DNA of 37,870 nt from Micavibrio sp. UBA7689 (GCA_002482805.1 DLGR01000011.1:1-37870), one strand, 5' to 3'. Positions 21,963 through 30,676 are shown, counted from the first letter of the stretch. A program made the numbers and translations. Notes: generated by a model from the sequence alone, not told the origin.

Positions 21963-24143
21963 TTATTTATCGAAAACGTTCAAGTTGCCCTTATACGTGT
22001 TGGCAAATTTGTTGAACTCTTCCAAGGGTATCGGGCGGGAATAGCGGAAGCCCTGTACCTCGTCGCATTTTTCTTCGCGCAGGAACATTTCATGCTCCTT
22101 GGTTTCCACGCCTTCGGCGATGACTTTCAGGTTCAAGGAATGGCCCAAACGCACAATAGTGCGGGCGATGGCCGCGTCATCGTGGTTGTTCAAAGCATTG
22201 CGGATAAAGGATTGGTCGATCTTCAAACGGTCGATCGGGAATTGGCGCAGGTACGAAAGCGAAGAATAGCCCGTGCCGAAGTCGTCGATGGCCAATTCCA
22301 CACCCAGTGCGTGCAATTGCTGCAGCGTTTCGATCGTGTGGGTGATGTCGTCCATAAAGACGGATTCTGTGACTTCGAGTTCCAAATTGTGCGGCTTGAG
22401 GCCAGTGTCTTTCAGACATTCCGATACGAAATTGACAAGGTCCGATTGATAGAATTGCGCGCCCGATACGTTGACGGCGACGCGGATTTCCTGTCCCGCT
22501 TTTTGCCATGCGGCGGCGGTTTCGCACGAATAGCGCATAACCCATTCGCCGATAGGAACAATCAGTCCAGATTGTTCGGCAATCGGCACGAATTCAGCAG
22601 GGGAGATAAACTGGCCGCCGTTCTTGGAATTGTCTTTCTTAAACCAGCGCAGCAAAGCCTCGGCGCCGATGATCTTGCCGTTGTTCAAATCGAATTGCGG
22701 CTGGAAGTAAAGTTGCAGGTCTTTGGCTTCCATAGCGTCGCGCAAATCGCGCAACATCTGGAATCTTTGCTGCACGGCCTTGTCGAAATCTTCGGAGTAT
22801 TCCTTGACCACATCACGACCTTCTTCTTTGGCCCGGTTGAGCGCGATATCGGCGTTTTTCAACACCTGATCGGGGTCGATCGCATCATCGGGGAAGGTGG
22901 AAACGCCGATGGATGCGCGCACCTGAAAGCTTTCGTTGAACACCTTGAAAGGCTCGGAGCGGACGATGCCCGCGATGCGTTCACCCACATCTTTTGCGGT
23001 GTTGAGATCGGTGGAAAGCGGCATGGTGATCGCGAATTCATCCTCTCCCGATCTTGCAACAACGGCACTTTCGGGAAGTCCTGCGCGCAGGCGTTTTCCA
23101 ACGCCGCGCAAAATGGCATCGCCGACGTTATGGCCCATGGAATCGTTGATGTCCTTGAAGTGGTCGAGATCCATCGCAATAACGGCAAAACGTTTGGAGC
23201 GGCTCTCGTCGTCGTCGTTGGCGGTGCGCGCCTGATCGGTTAGTTTTTGCAGGAATTGGATGCGGTTGGGCAGGCCCGTGAGTTGATCGAAATAGGCCAG
23301 CTTGTGAATCTTGTCTTCGGCGGCGGATTTGATCTGGCGGATGTTTTCCGCATTTTGCTGGATCAAATTCTGGGTCATCAAAATCGTGCCGCCGATTTCA
23401 TCGGATGCATTGAAGGGCGATTCCTTGAGCACGGGGCTCTCGGGGCTTTCGGCGGCGGAGAGCAATCCGTCACGCATGAACAGGATAGGCTCCAGCAGCC
23501 ATTTGGACAGCGAGATCATCAAAACCACCGTCACGAAGGCCGACATGAGAAGCATGATCGCGAGGGTTTGTTTGATATAGTCCAAAAGCGAGGGACCCAC
23601 GCCCGAAGATACGAGGCGCGCTACCACGAGGTAGGGTCTGCGCAGATCGTTGGCGCGATAAACAACCTCATAGCTTCCGCCGTCGACAGAGCGGTATGTT
23701 TTATACTGGCTGTCCTGATCGAGCATAACCATGGAAACAGGTTCGCCGTAGGAGCCGAGCAGGCGCAGATCGAGCGAATAGACCGTAAAACCCGATACGA
23801 TGGTGGTCGAATTGATGCGGTCGGCGGCTTCCTGATCGATCGGGGAGGAGAGCATGTCCGTGACATTGCCAATGCTGGAGGCGATGACTGATCGGCCCGT
23901 TTCGCGGATATCGCTCAGCAGCATCATTTCCTGTTGTTTGAACGTGAACAGCAAAATGCCGCCTTGAACCACAAGGATGGTCAAGAACGCGCTGAGCGCG
24001 ATGCGCCAGCTGATGCGGGAGCGCCAGATTTTTGTAGGGCTTTCGCCCATATTGGCGAGCTCGCTCGCGGAAGTGTTGAAACGTTTGCGCTGTATCAATG
24101 AGGTAGACCAATCAGAATTGCTTGTGGCGGCGGACCGGCCCAT
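21963..24143 (-). CDS. Membrane GGDEF/EAL protein, predicted c-di-GMP phosphodiesterase
   Basis: A 726-residue inner-membrane signalling protein from the ATG at 24143 (a TTG four codons upstream is also open). TM1 is about 45-65 (IALSAFLTILVVQGGILLF), a periplasmic sensor domain of about 120 residues follows, then TM2 (TLAIMLLMSAFVTVVLMISL) and a HAMP-like segment. The GGDEF domain has DQLTGLPNRI and DLDHFKDIND but its signature reads SGEDEF, with Glu in place of the second Gly. The EAL domain keeps its catalytic set: GAEALLRW, NVSGAQF, LELEVTES, IDDFGTGYSSLSYLRQFPID, LKIDQSFI, VIAEGVET and QGFRYSRP. I infer phosphodiesterase activity with a doubtful cyclase domain. Confidence 0.92.
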   Translation of the reverse strand: MGRSAATSNSDWSTSLIQRKRFNTSASELANMGESPTKIWRSRISWRIALSAFLTILVVQGGILLFTFKQQEMMLLSDIRETGRSVIASSIGNVTDMLSSPIDQEAADRINSTTIVSGFTVYSLDLRLLGSYGEPVSMVMLDQDSQYKTYRSVDGGSYEVVYRANDLRRPYLVVARLVSSGVGPSLLDYIKQTLAIMLLMSAFVTVVLMISLSKWLLEPILFMRDGLLSAAESPESPVLKESPFNASDEIGGTILMTQNLIQQNAENIRQIKSAAEDKIHKLAYFDQLTGLPNRIQFLQKLTDQARTANDDDESRSKRFAVIAMDLDHFKDINDSMGHNVGDAILRGVGKRLRAGLPESAVVARSGEDEFAITMPLSTDLNTAKDVGERIAGIVRSEPFKVFNESFQVRASIGVSTFPDDAIDPDQVLKNADIALNRAKEEGRDVVKEYSEDFDKAVQQRFQMLRDLRDAMEAKDLQLYFQPQFDLNNGKIIGAEALLRWFKKDNSKNGGQFISPAEFVPIAEQSGLIVPIGEWVMRYSCETAAAWQKAGQEIRVAVNVSGAQFYQSDLVNFVSECLKDTGLKPHNLELEVTESVFMDDITHTIETLQQLHALGVELAIDDFGTGYSSLSYLRQFPIDRLKIDQSFIRNALNNHDDAAIARTIVRLGHSLNLKVIAEGVETKEHEMFLREEKCDEVQGFRYSRPIPLEEFNKFANTYKGNLNVFDK

Positions 24144-24383
24144 GGAAAATCCCAAAACTTGTTTACCCCCGTGCGCAGGCAGCGTTTTTTTCTAAAAAAC
24201 TGTGCGCCATCATACTTTTAAGTCTAGTGCAGGATACCTTAAGAAGAGATTACCGGAATGGTCCGAAACCCGAAGCGGGCATTTGAAGTTTAATACTATA
24301 ACTTCCTTATATGAAACGAAATTTTGGTGGCGAGAAGAAATTACGTCAAAATCGCGCAAAATTTATTTCAAAATTGAACGTTT
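24144..24383. other. Intergenic region with 8-bp inverted repeat
   Basis: This 240-base gap lies between hisI and the GGDEF/EAL gene. AAATTTTG (24319-24326) and CAAAATTT (24357-24364) form an inverted repeat 30 bases apart in AT-rich sequence. There is no clear terminator for hisI and no convincing promoter; one is expected for the downstream GGDEF/EAL gene. Confidence 0.4.
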
Positions 24384-24761
24384 TTACGCGTCGATGAACA
24401 CCAATGCAGGACCGTTTTTCGAATCCACACGGCGATAGAAACAAGATTTGCGGCCGGTGTGGCAGGCGCCTTCGCCGCTTTGTTCGATAAGCAGTATGAC
24501 GGCGTCCTGATCGCAATCGATGCGGATTTCACGTACGCGCTGGACATTGCCGCTGGTCGCGCCCTTGTGCCAAAGCTCGGAGCGCGAGCGGCTCCAGTAA
24601 TGTGCCTCGCCCGTCTCGAGCGTTTTTTCGAATGCTTCCTGATTCATCCATGCCAGCATCAGGATTTCTTTGGTCGATACATCCTGTGCGACTGCCGCGA
24701 TCAAACCATCGTTGTTATAATTCAGGGACAGGGTTGTGGTTTCATTAAGGCTATTGCTCAT
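24384..24761 (-). CDS. hisI: Phosphoribosyl-AMP cyclohydrolase
   Basis: Third step of histidine synthesis. The ATG at 24761 (MSNSLNETTT) overlaps the pyrC stop by four bases (ATGA) and has a GGAAGA site, so it is preferred over the ATG five codons upstream. The result is 125 residues, the single-domain form without a fused HisE. Motifs: LMLAWMNQEAF, ETGEAHYWSRSRSELWHKG, the metal-binding IDCDQDAVILLIEQ, and GACHTGRKSCFYR. No other his genes are nearby; the coupling with pyrC suggests joint expression of two unrelated biosynthetic steps. Confidence 0.96.
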   Translation of the reverse strand: MSNSLNETTTLSLNYNNDGLIAAVAQDVSTKEILMLAWMNQEAFEKTLETGEAHYWSRSRSELWHKGATSGNVQRVREIRIDCDQDAVILLIEQSGEGACHTGRKSCFYRRVDSKNGPALVFIDA

Positions 24762-25834
24762 AAAACGATCTTCCAATCAAGTGTCTCGCGCCCCATGCCA
24801 AGAGGAAGCGGCATCACAACACCATCTTCGGTGGTAAGCGCCGAAAGAATCTGTGCTTCTTTGACAAGATTAAAAGTTTTTTCAGGGACAGGAAGGCTAT
24901 AAAACTTAGGGCCATTGTGGCACAGGAAGTTTTGGAAGGCTTGGTGTCCCTTATTTAAATCGAACGCTTCCGCGTATAATTGCGGTGCGATTCCGCCCGT
25001 GAAACATCCGGCCGCGCAGCCGCATTCCGTGGCTTTTGTAGTGTGCGGGGCAGAATCAGTACCGGCAAAAATGCGCGTGTTTTTGGGATCGTTCACGGCG
25101 GCTACGAGAGCCTGACGGTCTTCTTCGAATTTGATCAGCGGCAGACAGAACAAATGGAATTTAAAGCCCTGTACGAGGTTTCCGACCGTGTAGAGCAGAT
25201 GTTGAGGGGTCACGGTAGCGCCTGTTTTGTCGCCCGCCTGCGTCACGAAATCGGCGGCTGTTTTGGTGGTGATGTGTTCACACACGATTTTCAAATTCGG
25301 GAATTTTGCCCGTAAAAGCGGCATTTTTTCACGGTAAAACGCATCTTCGGCGTTCGTGTTTTTGTCAAAATAGGCCGCGCCCGAAAGCCCGTGCATCTCG
25401 CCGTGGATGTTCAGGATGATGCCGTGTTCTTCCATCGCCTTGAACACGCCGTTCTCTATAAAGCTTTCGAGCGGACGGCCGTGGTCGGCGTTGGTGGTGC
25501 CGTGGGGCGGATAGTATTTGCAGCCCTTCAGGATGCCGCTCTGGGCCCCGTCCGCGATCATTTGGGGTGTTGTATCCTTGGTCAAGTACAAAGGCACCAG
25601 AACGACGCTGAAGCCGTCCCCGCCGCTTTCCGCGATCATCTGTTGGTATTCTTCGATGCTCCAATAGGGCAAAGGGTCTTTTTGAGTGATCTTGCCGACG
25701 GGGGGTTTGGTGTTGGGCATGGCCAGAAGCCCAGCGCACCCCATGGCCTTGTGGGCCGCGATATAAGCCTTCATCGGCGTGCCTTGGCGTATATGGGCGT
25801 GCAGGTCATACCAAAGGGGCAATGTCAGCTTCAT
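24758..25834 (-). CDS. pyrC: Dihydroorotase
   Basis: Zinc amidohydrolase forming dihydroorotate from carbamoyl aspartate. The ATG at 25834 (MKLTLPLWYDLHAHIRQG) gives 358 residues, matching the E. coli PyrC-type (class II) enzyme; the longer frame upstream is not supported. The binuclear metal site has DLHAHIRQG, carbamylated-lysine region GCKYYPPHGTTNADHG, INIHGEMHG, CEHITTKTA and the Asp in FAGTDSAPH. The ribosome site is weak. It is the second pyrimidine gene in the window besides pyrF. Confidence 0.96.
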   Translation of the reverse strand: MKLTLPLWYDLHAHIRQGTPMKAYIAAHKAMGCAGLLAMPNTKPPVGKITQKDPLPYWSIEEYQQMIAESGGDGFSVVLVPLYLTKDTTPQMIADGAQSGILKGCKYYPPHGTTNADHGRPLESFIENGVFKAMEEHGIILNIHGEMHGLSGAAYFDKNTNAEDAFYREKMPLLRAKFPNLKIVCEHITTKTAADFVTQAGDKTGATVTPQHLLYTVGNLVQGFKFHLFCLPLIKFEEDRQALVAAVNDPKNTRIFAGTDSAPHTTKATECGCAAGCFTGGIAPQLYAEAFDLNKGHQAFQNFLCHNGPKFYSLPVPEKTFNLVKEAQILSALTTEDGVVMPLPLGMGRETLDWKIVL

Positions 25835-25892
25835 GGAGGCACTATCACCATAAAATCGTTCGAATTCAAGGCATTCTATACGCAATTTTAAG

Positions 25893-25913
25893 GGTTAATG
25901 GGTAGTATTAACC
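25893..25913. repeat. GGTTAAT-N7-ATTAACC inverted repeat in divergent promoter region
   Basis: Perfect seven-base arms at 25893-25899 and 25907-25913, 35 bases before the response-regulator ATG and 59 bases upstream of pyrC. The spacing suits a dimeric regulator. The arms contain TTAA half-sites, but the spacing is not that of a CtrA box. Confidence 0.45.
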
Positions 25914-25947
25914 AGTAATTCTATACCTTTGGGGATAAGGAATAGTC

Positions 25948-26841
25948 ATGAAAGTGATAGTCGACGGTGCCGAGCACCAGTTTTTAACGTTGCTGGAAAA
26001 AATGAAGGTCAATCCGAGCGGATGGATTGCCTGCACCTTTCCGTTTTCTCAAAAGATCAAACACGACAATCTGATCGAACGCCGCGCGTTTATCAAAAGC
26101 GATCTCACCAAACTGCGCGCCGATTCGACCGCGTTTTTGGAAAAGCTCCGCATCATGACGAACGATCTGCCGGCCGCGCAATTGTTTCATTTCGCCGACA
26201 ACGACATCATCCTACTGTGCTGCCCGACAAACGAGGCACAACAAAAACAGGTGCGTGACACGCTCGAAAAGGCCGCCGCCCTGCATGAAAAAGGTTTTGC
26301 CGATTTCGGCTTTTTGACCAAAGAATTGTATGTCTATCAAAAGCTGGCCGATCATAAGTTTCTTACCCAAAAACGCGTGGCTTCGTACGAAGCTTTGTCT
26401 GACGATTCCGTGGTGGAAAGCCTTGCCCTGCGTCGCAAAAAACGCGACGAGCCGCTCATCCTCGTGGTCGAAGACGATCGTTTCACGGCGTCCTATATCG
26501 GTAATTTCTTAAAAGAATTCGATGTGGTCATTGCCCGCAACGGGGAAGAAGCCATCCAGAAATATATCGAACACGCGCCAGACGCCGTGTTCCTAGATAT
26601 TCACCTGCCCGGCATCAACGGCCATGAAACATTGCAGGCGATCAAATGCGCCGATCCCGATGCTTTTGTGGTGATGCTATCCGTGGATACGGCCAAGCAA
26701 AGCATTTTGAATGCTTCGGAAAAAGGTGCGGCCAGCTATTTGAAAAAACCGTTTTCGAGAGAGCGCGTTTTGAACACGCTACGTTTATCGCCGTTCATCC
26801 GCAATAGCCGCGGCATTCTCCCTATTCATACGGGCCGCTAA
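25948..26841 (+). CDS. Response regulator with uncharacterised N-terminal domain
   Basis: A 297-residue protein. Residues 1-160 form a domain I do not recognise, including WIACTFPFSQKIKHDNLIER and the helical ADSTAFLEKLRIM segment. A C-terminal receiver domain (about 168-290) has acidic E175/D176/D177 in LILVVEDDRF, phospho-acceptor D217 in AVFLDIHLPGINGHE, the T/S position in VVMLSVDTAK, and the conserved lysine in SYLKKPFSRERV. Having the receiver at the C-terminus with no known output domain is atypical; the N-terminus may bind a partner. No histidine kinase gene is adjacent. An AAGGA-type site (ATAAGGAATAGTC) precedes the ATG. Confidence 0.88.
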   Translation: MKVIVDGAEHQFLTLLEKMKVNPSGWIACTFPFSQKIKHDNLIERRAFIKSDLTKLRADSTAFLEKLRIMTNDLPAAQLFHFADNDIILLCCPTNEAQQKQVRDTLEKAAALHEKGFADFGFLTKELYVYQKLADHKFLTQKRVASYEALSDDSVVESLALRRKKRDEPLILVVEDDRFTASYIGNFLKEFDVVIARNGEEAIQKYIEHAPDAVFLDIHLPGINGHETLQAIKCADPDAFVVMLSVDTAKQSILNASEKGAASYLKKPFSRERVLNTLRLSPFIRNSRGILPIHTGR

Positions 26842-26843
26842 CT

Positions 26844-27893
26844 TCACGCGAATTCGATGAAATCGCCCGGCACGGGGGCGACGAATTTTTTTGTGTCTAT
26901 GTTGCGTTTTGCCAAAGCTTCGCCCAGATGTGTGCGGGGAGCCTCGAAAGGTTCGTCGGTCAACTGGAAGGTTTCGAAATGATATCCCATGCTTTGCTTG
27001 CTCTCCAGAATGTCATGCACCTGCACGGCTTCGTCAGGGTTCATATGCGAGTAGGACATGAACCAACGCGGCTCATACGCGCCTATGGGTATCAAGGATA
27101 AATCGAATACGCCGTGGCGGTTTCTGATGTCGCGGAACATATCGGCGTGAAAGCCTGAATCTCCGCAGTAATAGATATTATTGCCGCCTGCGGTTTTCAG
27201 AACGAACCCGCCCCATAAATCGCGGTTGATATCGTCCAGTCCCCTGCGCGACCAGTGCTGTGATGGTGTAACCGTCAGCGTGGCACCGCTGCCGATCGGC
27301 GTGGATTGGTGCCAATCGAGCGCTATAATTCCGCATTTTTCGATACAGGGTTTTATCAGGCGCGGATTGCCCAGCGGTGTGATCACGGTCGGCTCATGGT
27401 TGCGTGCCAGCCAAGCAAGGCTGGGCAGATCCATATGGTCGTAATGGTTGTGGGATACGAACACGAAATCGATCTTGGGCAGGTTTTCGAGCGGGATAAA
27501 AGGTTTCGTCACACGCTTTGGCCCCACGGACGAAAACGGACTGGCACGGTTTGAGAATACGGGATCGACCAGAATATTGATGCGGTTTAATTGCAGCAAA
27601 AACGTTGCATGCCCGATATAGGTGATCTTTACGCCGTTGATATGCGGTGATAACGCAGGGCGGAGCGGCATCTCCACCCATTCGGGCCAGATTTTGCGCG
27701 TCGATTCCATGCGCCATTTTATGACGTCTTTAAAGCCCTTTTTACCCTTAGGGTTCCACGGGTTGAAAAAACGCACCCCGTCGAAATGGTCTGATGCTGG
27801 GCCTTTGTAAAAATCCAGGTAGGATTCATCTATATCCGTCAAAAACGGGCTCCTTGGCAGTTGAAACGCAGTTGAAACCCGCGGGGCCGGCAT
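26844..27893 (-). CDS. Metallo-beta-lactamase-fold hydrolase, NAPE-PLD/RomA-like
   Basis: A 349-residue hydrolase of the metallo-beta-lactamase superfamily. YIGHATFLLQL begins the fold, VDPVFSNRASPFSSVGPKR and the metal motif FVSHNHYDHMD follow, then a Trp-His segment (ALDWHQSTPIG), TVTPSQHWSRRG, IYYCGDSGFHADMFRDI and SYSHMNPDEAV near the end. This order is that of NAPE-PLD/UlaG-type enzymes acting on phosphodiester or lactone substrates. No signal peptide is evident. Its start codon is only 15 bases from that of the divergent cysS, so either promoters overlap coding sequence or the true start is further in. Confidence 0.87.
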   Translation of the reverse strand: MPAPRVSTAFQLPRSPFLTDIDESYLDFYKGPASDHFDGVRFFNPWNPKGKKGFKDVIKWRMESTRKIWPEWVEMPLRPALSPHINGVKITYIGHATFLLQLNRINILVDPVFSNRASPFSSVGPKRVTKPFIPLENLPKIDFVFVSHNHYDHMDLPSLAWLARNHEPTVITPLGNPRLIKPCIEKCGIIALDWHQSTPIGSGATLTVTPSQHWSRRGLDDINRDLWGGFVLKTAGGNNIYYCGDSGFHADMFRDIRNRHGVFDLSLIPIGAYEPRWFMSYSHMNPDEAVQVHDILESKQSMGYHFETFQLTDEPFEAPRTHLGEALAKRNIDTKKFVAPVPGDFIEFA

Positions 27894-27908
27894 GTAAAGC
27901 TAGCCGCC

Positions 27909-29279
27909 ATGAGTAACGAGATTAAACTATATAATTCGCTCAAAGGCGAAAAAGAAGTCTTCCGGCCCATAAACAAGGACCATGTGAAGATTTATGCCTG
28001 CGGTCCCACGGTTTACAACTACGCCCACATCGGAAACGCCCGCATGGCCGTGGTGTTCGATTTGTGGGTCCGTGTCTTGCGCACGCAATACAAAGTTACT
28101 TACGCGTCCAACATAACGGATGTCGATGACAAGATCATGGATGCCGCGCGTGAAAGCGGGCAGGATATTTCCGTTATCACGGAAAAATTCACGAAAATCT
28201 ACAACGACGATATGGGCGCGCTGGGTTGCATCAAACCCGATATCCAGCCCAAGGCGACGCAGCATATCGGCGAGATGATCACGCAGATCGAACAGTTGAT
28301 AGAGCGCGGCCATGCCTATGCAGCCGAAGGCCATGTCATGTTCGATGTGCCTTCATACAAGCAATACGGGGTTTTGTCGGGGCGTTCGCGTGATGAACAA
28401 ATCGCCGGCGCGCGCGTGGATGTTGCGCCCTACAAAAAAGACGCCGCCGATTTCGTGTTGTGGAAGCCGAGCACGGGCGACCAGCCGGGATGGGATTCAC
28501 CGTGGGGTTACGGCCGCCCGGGATGGCATATCGAATGCTCTGCCATGGCGGAAAAACATCTGGGCCTGCCGTTCGATATCCATGGCGGCGGCGCGGATTT
28601 GAAATTCCCGCACCATGAAAATGAAATCGCGCAAAGCTGCTGCGCCCACGGCAATGAAGACAAGCCAGAAGGCTTTGCTAAATACTGGCTGCACAACGGA
28701 TTCCTCACCGTGAATGGTGAGAAAATGTCGAAATCACTGGGCAACTTCCTCGTGGCGCATGATCTTTTGCAAAAACACAAAGGCGAAGCCTTGCGGCTCG
28801 TTTTGCTTTCGGGCCATTACCGCCAGCCGCTGGATTGGTCGGATCAAGCCGTGCATCAGGCGCAAAAACAGCTTGATGGATTTTACACGCAACTGCACGG
28901 TCTGCGGAATGAAAAAGCGGCGGATGAAGCTGTTCCCGCAGATGTTCTGGAAGCTTTGTATGATGATTTGAACACGCCGCTGGCTTTGTCGCGTGTGCAT
29001 GATCTCGTGCGCAAAGAAAGCGGGGCCGTTCTTAAAGGCAAGCTTCTTGCCGCAGGAAAACTGCTCGGCATTTTGCAAGAAGATCCTGCCATCTGGCTCG
29101 GCTACGGTCAAAGCGTGGAAGGATTGTCATCTTCGGAAATCGATGCTTTGATTTTGCAAAGAACCGATGCAAAGAAAGCCAAAGATTTCGCCAAGGCCGA
29201 TCAGATCCGCAAAGATCTCGAAGCCAAGGGCATTCTTATCGAGGATACTGCGCAAGGCCCGATCTGGAAGAAGAAGTAA
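27909..29279 (+). CDS. cysS: Cysteinyl-tRNA synthetase
   Basis: Class I aminoacyl-tRNA synthetase charging tRNA-Cys; 456 residues, near the E. coli length of 461. Zinc ligands are C31 in IYACGPTVYNY, Cys in GWHIECSAM and His/Glu in FPHHENEIAQS. The HIGH motif appears as AHIGNAR and the second signature is GEKMSKSLGN. The DALR-type tRNA-binding helix region and the C-terminal KAKDFAKADQIRKDLEAKGI are typical. Its stop codon directly abuts the stop of the opposite-strand gene at 29280, with no terminator between. Confidence 0.97.
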   Translation: MSNEIKLYNSLKGEKEVFRPINKDHVKIYACGPTVYNYAHIGNARMAVVFDLWVRVLRTQYKVTYASNITDVDDKIMDAARESGQDISVITEKFTKIYNDDMGALGCIKPDIQPKATQHIGEMITQIEQLIERGHAYAAEGHVMFDVPSYKQYGVLSGRSRDEQIAGARVDVAPYKKDAADFVLWKPSTGDQPGWDSPWGYGRPGWHIECSAMAEKHLGLPFDIHGGGADLKFPHHENEIAQSCCAHGNEDKPEGFAKYWLHNGFLTVNGEKMSKSLGNFLVAHDLLQKHKGEALRLVLLSGHYRQPLDWSDQAVHQAQKQLDGFYTQLHGLRNEKAADEAVPADVLEALYDDLNTPLALSRVHDLVRKESGAVLKGKLLAAGKLLGILQEDPAIWLGYGQSVEGLSSSEIDALILQRTDAKKAKDFAKADQIRKDLEAKGILIEDTAQGPIWKKK

Positions 29280-29981
29280 TCAGCGCGCGATCAGCACGTG
29301 GTAATACACATATGCATTCGCGCCGCCGTCTTCAAAGAAACAGCCTGACCCACGACCGTGCATCGGCGCGCCGCCTGTATCGTCTCCGACTATCTCGGGT
29401 GTGGCGTAATAGCTGCCAGCAAAGTTGTTCCACATCATGGCATCGTTTTCCGTGGCCATGGTTGTGTTGTTAGCCACTATTTTTTCTATGGCTGCACATA
29501 TATCCGGCTTTACGTCATAGAGCGTCATAATCAGTTCGGCGCATGTATTGTCCGAACAGCCGTTGGTGCCTATTCCTATGAGATCATCGTCACCTGTAAA
29601 GCGCCATTGCCCTGACCACGTATTCCCTGTTTTGTAATAGGTTGAATCGGCAATTTTGGCATTTACCTTTCCTCCGCTCAAAGAAAAGACGTGGCAGGAT
29701 TCATCGGTGGGCGCACTGGGGTTGGCAACGCCGGTCGGGTGTCCCGCAAAACTGATTTCTCTGTCGGTGCATCCACGCAAGCGCAAGGTCTGTACGGCCT
29801 TTGCCACCGCATCTGCGTATTGAAGAATGTCCTGCGCAGCGAGGCGCGCCTGGTCTGCCGAGAGGGAGGACTGCGAAACGCGTCCGCCCTGAAGCACGGC
29901 AAAAGACAATGCCGCGAAAATCGCGATGCCTAGCAAAATGAGGAAAAAGGAAGATCCGCGCTGGGAAGCCGAATGGTTCAT
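29280..29981 (-). CDS. Pilin-like membrane-anchored protein
   Basis: A 233-residue protein with a short polar leader and one N-terminal hydrophobic helix, RGSSFFLILLGIAIFAALSF (about 8-27). The shape resembles a type IV prepilin or pseudopilin, but the Gly is followed by Ser and the conserved Glu at +5 is missing. The rest is extracytoplasmic, with several cysteines (CTDRE, DESCHVF, GCSDNTCAELI, SGCFFE) that could form disulfides. The gene is tail-to-tail with cysS. No pilus machinery is in the window. I do not assign a family. Confidence 0.65.
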   Translation of the reverse strand: MNHSASQRGSSFFLILLGIAIFAALSFAVLQGGRVSQSSLSADQARLAAQDILQYADAVAKAVQTLRLRGCTDREISFAGHPTGVANPSAPTDESCHVFSLSGGKVNAKIADSTYYKTGNTWSGQWRFTGDDDLIGIGTNGCSDNTCAELIMTLYDVKPDICAAIEKIVANNTTMATENDAMMWNNFAGSYYATPEIVGDDTGGAPMHGRGSGCFFEDGGANAYVYYHVLIAR

Positions 29982-30005
29982 ATTGTTATTTTAGCCTGAA
30001 AAGCC

Positions 30006-30392
30006 TTAACGGAGAAAGGGCTTGAACTCGGCCGCGGCGGATTTAGGAATATGAACTTCGATTTCGGCCACACCGTGGGCGGCCAAAGTCAGGAATATGT
30101 CACGTCCTGCGCCAATTTCCACGTTGTCCATCACGCCTATGCCCAAAACAGGGCGTTCCAGCGGATGTCCGCCCGAGAGGTGCTTTTCCACCTTCAGGCG
30201 CTTGTCGCGCTCGTGCATGGGCAAATCGTCCAGCCCGCGTATTGTGCCGTCCTGATGCAGCCATTCGAAGCTGAACAGGGAGTCGCGCCAGCTTTTGAGC
30301 ACGGCCTTGGTATCAACACGCACGATGGTGTAGCGGTCTTCACGGCCGCGTATGGAGGTGCTGTCTGTGCATTGCATGGTCATAGTCGTCAT
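30006..30392 (-). CDS. Uncharacterised small protein (128 residues)
   Basis: The ATG at 30392 (MTTMTMQCTDSTSIRG) has a GAGGG site and is preferred over several upstream open starts that lack one. The protein is soluble, with DRYTIVRVDTKAVLKSWRDS, FEWLHQDGTIRGLDDLP, and a glycine-rich C-terminal part GIGVMDNVEIGAGRDIFLTL, ending IEVHIPKSAAAEFKPF. I do not recognise the family. It is divergent from the zf-CHCC gene; the 69-base gap probably holds both promoters. Confidence 0.65.
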   Translation of the reverse strand: MTTMTMQCTDSTSIRGREDRYTIVRVDTKAVLKSWRDSLFSFEWLHQDGTIRGLDDLPMHERDKRLKVEKHLSGGHPLERPVLGIGVMDNVEIGAGRDIFLTLAAHGVAEIEVHIPKSAAAEFKPFLR

Positions 30393-30461
30393 ATGGTGTC
30401 CCTCAGGGGGGATTGCCATACGGTCCCCCTCATGCCAATTTAAGGCGAAACTGGCTAATAA

Positions 30462-30650
30462 ATGGTTAAAAACATGACCCGTCCTGCTACTCCGCAAGCC
30501 CCTGAAATCATTGAAGTTCCGGCTGATTCCGATCAGGTTTGCTGTGACGGTGGCAACGGGGCAATGGGCCACCCCAAGGTCTGGTATACGTTCGATGGCA
30601 ACACATCTGTGGAATGCGGCTACTGCGACCGCCTGTTCTTGAAAAAATAA
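30462..30650 (+). CDS. zf-CHCC zinc-finger protein (NDUFS6-like)
   Basis: A 62-residue protein of the zf-CHCC family, related to the zinc-binding part of mitochondrial complex I subunit NDUFS6 and widespread in alphaproteobacteria. Zinc ligands visible are C27 or C28, H37 in GAMGHPKVWY, and C52/C55 in VECGYCDRLF. Either ATG (30462 or 30474) is possible and neither has a strong ribosome site. A heat-shock-type promoter for the next gene overlaps its last codons. Confidence 0.88.
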   Translation: MVKNMTRPATPQAPEIIEVPADSDQVCCDGGNGAMGHPKVWYTFDGNTSVECGYCDRLFLKK

Positions 30651-30665
30651 TCCAAAGCTCTATAT
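30638..30665 (+). promoter_or_regulatory. Sigma-32 (RpoH)-type promoter of hsp20
   Basis: CTTGAA (30638-30643), 16 bases, CTATAT (30660-30665). This fits the RpoH promoter pattern described for alphaproteobacteria and lies before a small heat-shock gene. It would start transcription near 30672, giving a leader of about 70 bases. Confidence 0.65.
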
Positions 30666-30676
30666 CTAGGTTCATG

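Noticed and set aside
21942..23243. 433-codon plus-strand open frame opposite the GGDEF/EAL gene
   Set aside because: Antisense shadow of a clearly recognised protein.
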